This document shows, in pieces, positions 5,230-7,093 of a stretch of DNA of 7,093 nucleotides (position 1 is its first letter; each line of letters opens with the position of its first letter). The DNA lies in assembly GCA_018065165.1 (NCBI GenBank), contig JAGHTV010000078.1:1-7093 (forward strand), read 5' to 3'. The notes beneath the pieces are model-generated. The model made no database searches, was not told the origin of the DNA, and worked only from the letters and a program-made list of their open reading frames with translations. Made by a program: the position numbers and the translations under genes. This DNA comes from Candidatus Sodaliphilus fimicaballi. Its GTDB lineage: Bacteria > Bacteroidota > Bacteroidia > Bacteroidales > Muribaculaceae.

Positions 5230-6612
5230 TCACTTCTTGTATTTGGCAATGTTGTTGATTATCTTAGGAATCTGAGTGTTGTCGAGACGACCGTGGAACT
5301 GCTCGGCACCCACACCTATCGCAAACACAGGGACATGACTACCCGAGTGCGAACGGCTTGCCCACGACACGCCTGCACTCTTGTTGAGCAGGTCACGAGC
5401 CATAGATGCCAAGGCCGAGTTTACGCTATACAAGTTCTCCTCCTTGGCGTCGCCGTTGAAGGCTGCCTGATATGCCTCAAACAAGGCAATCTCGTCGCGC
5501 CATGCCACTGGAACCTCGGTAAACAGACCAAAACTCTCGCTAAGCACATTCTTGATGTCTTCCCAAGTCTTGCGCATGCGGTTCTTCTTGAGGATTGCAA
5601 GCTTCTCGGTAACAGCATCGGTACTACAAGTTTGGTACTGCAGACGCTCCATATTGAGGTAGTAGTGACCATTGCCGGGAACCATGCCGCCTGTCTCACG
5701 ATCGGCAGTAACGACGATAAGCGTCTCCTTGGGGTGCTTTTTGTAGAAGTCAAGCGCCACCTTTACGGCGTTGTCCAGGTCTAGAATCTCATTGATTGCA
5801 GCTTTAGCATCACGACCATGGCCAGCACGGTCGATAGAGCCCGCCTCCACCATAAGGAAGAAACCGTTCTTGTTGTTCTTCATCAGTGTATTGATGCCCA
5901 CCTCAACGATTTGTGGCAGGGTCAGGTCCTTCACGCTACGATCAATTGCATAGGGGATGTCGCGGTCACAGTCCTTGCTCTGCACCATGATGAGCTTCTT
6001 GGCATCCTTCAGTTTTGCCATTGCATCGGCATATCCATAGGCATAAGTGTAACCATTGTCGGCACATATCTGGTGCAAGTCGGTACCATCGTCACCCTTA
6101 GGCTGGCAAAAGTCACCGCCACCAAAGTAGTCATAGCCCGATGCTGCCAGCTCGCGGCCTATCGCATTCATCGATCCACGATTGGCCTGGTGGGCATAGA
6201 ATGCAGCGGGAGTGGCACCGTCAATGTTTACCGTGCTACACACGCCCACCTTCTTGCCGCTTGCCTTGGCCCAGGCAGCAACGCTCTGCACCGCAACAGT
6301 GTCGGCCGTCACGCCCAGCATGTCATTCTTGGTCTTGTGCCCAGTAGCCAGAGCAGTACCAGCAGCAGCCGAGTCGGTAACATCACTGTCGGCCGAGTAT
6401 GAGGTGGCAAATGTCGCATAAGGCAGGTCGGCAAAGGCAAGGTGTTCAATGCCAATTTTTCCATTAAGCGAAGCCAGATAAAGTTCAGTACAATTAATCT
6501 GGTTAAGGCCCATGCCATCGCCGATGAAGTAGAACACATATTTAGGCTGTTGTGCCATTGCAGCGATAGAGCAGAGCACGCATAAAGCAATAAGAGAAAT
6601 TGTTTTTTTCAT
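5230..6612 (-). CDS. Alkaline phosphatase paralogue lacking a conserved metal-ligand histidine (AP2)
   Basis: This 460-residue secreted protein (signal peptide about 1-20, cleavage at AMA|QQ) belongs to the alkaline phosphatase superfamily. It aligns with AP1 without gaps; I count about 72 differences, or 84% identity. Retained residues are D32, the nucleophile S81, T134, R145, E256, D261, H265, D304 and H422. Three active-site positions differ from AP1: H305 is Arg (TADRETGG; equals H370, a Zn2 ligand in E. coli PhoA), D132 is Gly (equals D153), and H262 is Arg (equals K328, not a metal ligand). Loss of H370 should weaken Zn2 binding, so ordinary phosphatase activity is doubtful. The frame is intact, and the gene has its own promoter and terminator, so it is not a decayed pseudogene. 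It may be a non-catalytic binding protein or have changed chemistry. Divergence from AP1 is concentrated in residues 91-285 and the signal peptide. Confidence 0.92.
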   Translation of the reverse strand: MKKTISLIALCVLCSIAAMAQQPKYVFYFIGDGMGLNQINCTELYLASLNGKIGIEHLAFADLPYATFATSYSADSDVTDSAAAGTALATGHKTKNDMLGVTADTVAVQSVAAWAKASGKKVGVCSTVNIDGATPAAFYAHQANRGSMNAIGRELAASGYDYFGGGDFCQPKGDDGTDLHQICADNGYTYAYGYADAMAKLKDAKKLIMVQSKDCDRDIPYAIDRSVKDLTLPQIVEVGINTLMKNNKNGFFLMVEAGSIDRAGHGRDAKAAINEILDLDNAVKVALDFYKKHPKETLIVVTADRETGGMVPGNGHYYLNMERLQYQTCSTDAVTEKLAILKKNRMRKTWEDIKNVLSESFGLFTEVPVAWRDEIALFEAYQAAFNGDAKEENLYSVNSALASMARDLLNKSAGVSWASRSHSGSHVPVFAIGVGAEQFHGRLDNTQIPKIINNIAKYKK

Positions 6613-6635
6613 AGTCTTTGGATTTGATCAATACG

Positions 6636-6664
6636 CAAAGGTAGTAATTTTTCACGGAACCCAA
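6636..6664 (-). promoter_or_regulatory. Promoter of AP2
   Basis: On the minus strand TACCTTTG (6636-6643) matches the -7 consensus TAnnTTTG. A TTG (6662-6664) lies 18 bases upstream as a weaker -33 element. The predicted start near 6629 leaves a short leader of under 20 bases before the AP2 start codon at 6612. Confidence 0.6.
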
Positions 6665-6693
6665 TCCCTTTTACCATTAATTATATAGAACAC

Positions 6694-6724
6694 AAAAAGA
6701 AAAGGTCAACTTTTCAGTTGACCT
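6694..6724 (-). terminator. Intrinsic terminator of tRNA-Gln
   Basis: On the minus strand AGGTCAACT, loop GAAA and AGTTGACCT (6703-6724) form a perfect 9-bp stem capped by a GNRA tetraloop. A T-rich tract, TTTCTTTTT, follows (6694-6702). The hairpin begins five bases after the tRNA CCA end. Confidence 0.87.
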
Positions 6725-6729
6725 CTCTT

Positions 6730-6803
6730 TGGTTGTCCTACCCGGATTCGAACCAGGAAATGCGGCACCAAAAACCGTTGTGTTACCGTTACACTATAGG
6801 ACA
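6730..6803 (-). tRNA. tRNA-Gln (anticodon UUG), CCA encoded
   Basis: The 74-base sequence folds into a complete cloverleaf. The acceptor stem is TGTCCTA with TAGGACA. The D stem is GTGT with ACAC around AACGGTA. The anticodon stem is ACGGT with GCCGC; its outermost A-C pair does not match and the innermost is a wobble. The anticodon loop is TTTTGGT, with anticodon TTG at 6769-6771. The T arm is CCTGG-TTCGAAT-CCGGG. Discriminator A and CCA are encoded (6730-6733). The weak U1-A72 pair is typical of bacterial tRNA-Gln. It reads CAA, and CAG by wobble. The gene has its own promoter and terminator. Confidence 0.94.
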
Positions 6804-6845
6804 ATCCTACGTCATCTTGAAGGATTGCTCCCTCGAAATGCGGTG

Positions 6846-6875
6846 CAAAGTTAAGCATTTTTGCTCAATTGACAA
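6846..6875 (-). promoter_or_regulatory. Promoter of tRNA-Gln
   Basis: On the minus strand TAACTTTG (6846-6853) is preceded by a 19-base spacer and TTG (6873-6875). The predicted start near 6839 gives a leader of about 36 bases to be trimmed by RNase P. The ten bases CGGTGCAAAG and the following TTA are the same as at the ftsX promoter. Confidence 0.7.
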
Positions 6876-6984
6876 TACCTTAAGCAATTTTTTTTCACTT
6901 TTCCCCCATTTTTTTGATTTTTGCCCTTACCCAAACCATAAAATCGGCCCTCAATCTACCCTAACTACTCGACCTCGTTGCAAT

Positions 6985-7021
6985 AAAAAAACCGCCCACT
7001 CCACTATGGGAGCAGGCGGTT
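6985..7021 (-). terminator. Intrinsic terminator after the SusD-like gene
   Basis: On the minus strand AACCGCC pairs with GGCGGTT (7015-7021 and 6990-6996). Two wobble pairs and CTCC/GGAG continue the stem to about 13 bp around a six-base loop. A run of seven T starts within the stem and continues to 6985. The structure lies about 50 bases past the stop of the partial gene at the right edge. The stretch from 6876 to 6984, between this and the tRNA promoter, is AT-rich with poly-T and poly-C tracts and holds no gene I can support. Confidence 0.88.
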
Positions 7022-7072
7022 GATATCACTTTATGCCAGAGACTAAGCTGGCGATTAAGCTATATCGAGGTA

Positions 7073-7093
7073 TTACCAGCCGGGGTTCTGACC
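7073..7093 (-). CDS. C-terminal end of a probable SusD/RagB-like protein (partial)
   Basis: Only six codons and a stop are inside the window. They read Gly-Gln-Asn-Pro-Gly-Trp-stop (TAA at 7073-7075). A 'QNPGW' or 'QNPGY' ending is a well-known C-terminal signature of SusD/RagB outer-membrane lipoproteins, which capture glycans for the TonB-dependent SusC porin in Bacteroidetes polysaccharide-use loci. The strong terminator just downstream fits the end of an operon. The evidence is a very short tail plus context, so the call is tentative; the rest of the gene is outside the window. Confidence 0.55.
   Translation of the reverse strand, partial: GQNPGW

Noticed and set aside
5827..5829. His262 to Arg in AP2 as loss of a second zinc ligand
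   Set aside because: By alignment to E. coli PhoA (D327-K328-x-x-H331) this position is K328, not a metal ligand. The zinc ligand H331 (H265 here) is present in both copies.
6876..6984. AT-rich stretch with poly-T and poly-C tracts as a possible small RNA or repeat
   Set aside because: Apart from the tRNA promoter and the SusD-side terminator at its borders, I see no stable hairpin, start codon with a plausible frame, or repeat unit.
6718..7023. Open frame of 101 codons on the plus strand
   Set aside because: It runs antisense through the tRNA-Gln gene, its promoter and parts of two terminators. The peptide is just the translated reverse of these RNA elements, so it is not a gene.

Overview
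The window looks like a chromosomal segment of a Bacteroidales bacterium, possibly Muribaculaceae-like; the family-level call is only inference. Four things support this. Four promoter-like sites match the Bacteroidetes sigma-ABfr pattern: TAnnTTTG at -7 with TTTG or TTG about 19 bases upstream. Two secreted DUF1573 proteins are present. A stand-alone FtsX gene has no ftsE beside it in this window. The right edge carries a six-residue C-terminal tail typical of SusD/RagB proteins. Every gene I can support is on the minus strand, so transcription runs from high to low coordinates.

Layout in transcription order. Positions 7073-7093 hold the last codons of a probable SusD-like gene, followed by a strong intrinsic terminator (6985-7021). 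A tRNA-Gln(UUG) gene with encoded CCA (6730-6803) has its own promoter and a GNRA-loop terminator. Two tandem secreted alkaline phosphatase paralogues follow, AP2 (5230-6612) and AP1 (3744-5126), each 460 aa, aligning without gaps at about 84% identity. A terminator separates them, and AP1 has its own near-consensus promoter. Closely spaced behind AP1 are a small single-domain DUF1573 protein (3325-3717) and a larger multi-domain DUF1573 protein (2182-3318). A family 2 glycosyltransferase (1121-2122) follows after a 59-base spacer that contains a regular TCGA repeat. A 234-base intergenic region then carries a hairpin and the promoter of ftsX (2-886).

AP1, the two DUF1573 proteins and perhaps the glycosyltransferase look like one transcription unit. 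The first three have signal peptides and should act in the periplasm or at the envelope. The glycosyltransferase is cytoplasmic, and FtsX is an inner-membrane division protein in a separate unit.

The most notable observation is that AP2 has lost a key metal-binding histidine. The conserved T-A-D-H motif reads T-A-D-R, and an active-site Asp is Gly, although the serine nucleophile and most other ligands remain. AP1 next to it keeps the complete set. AP2 may therefore be a pseudo-phosphatase or an enzyme with altered chemistry. I see no CRISPR array, insertion sequence, phage gene or obvious new multi-gene system here.
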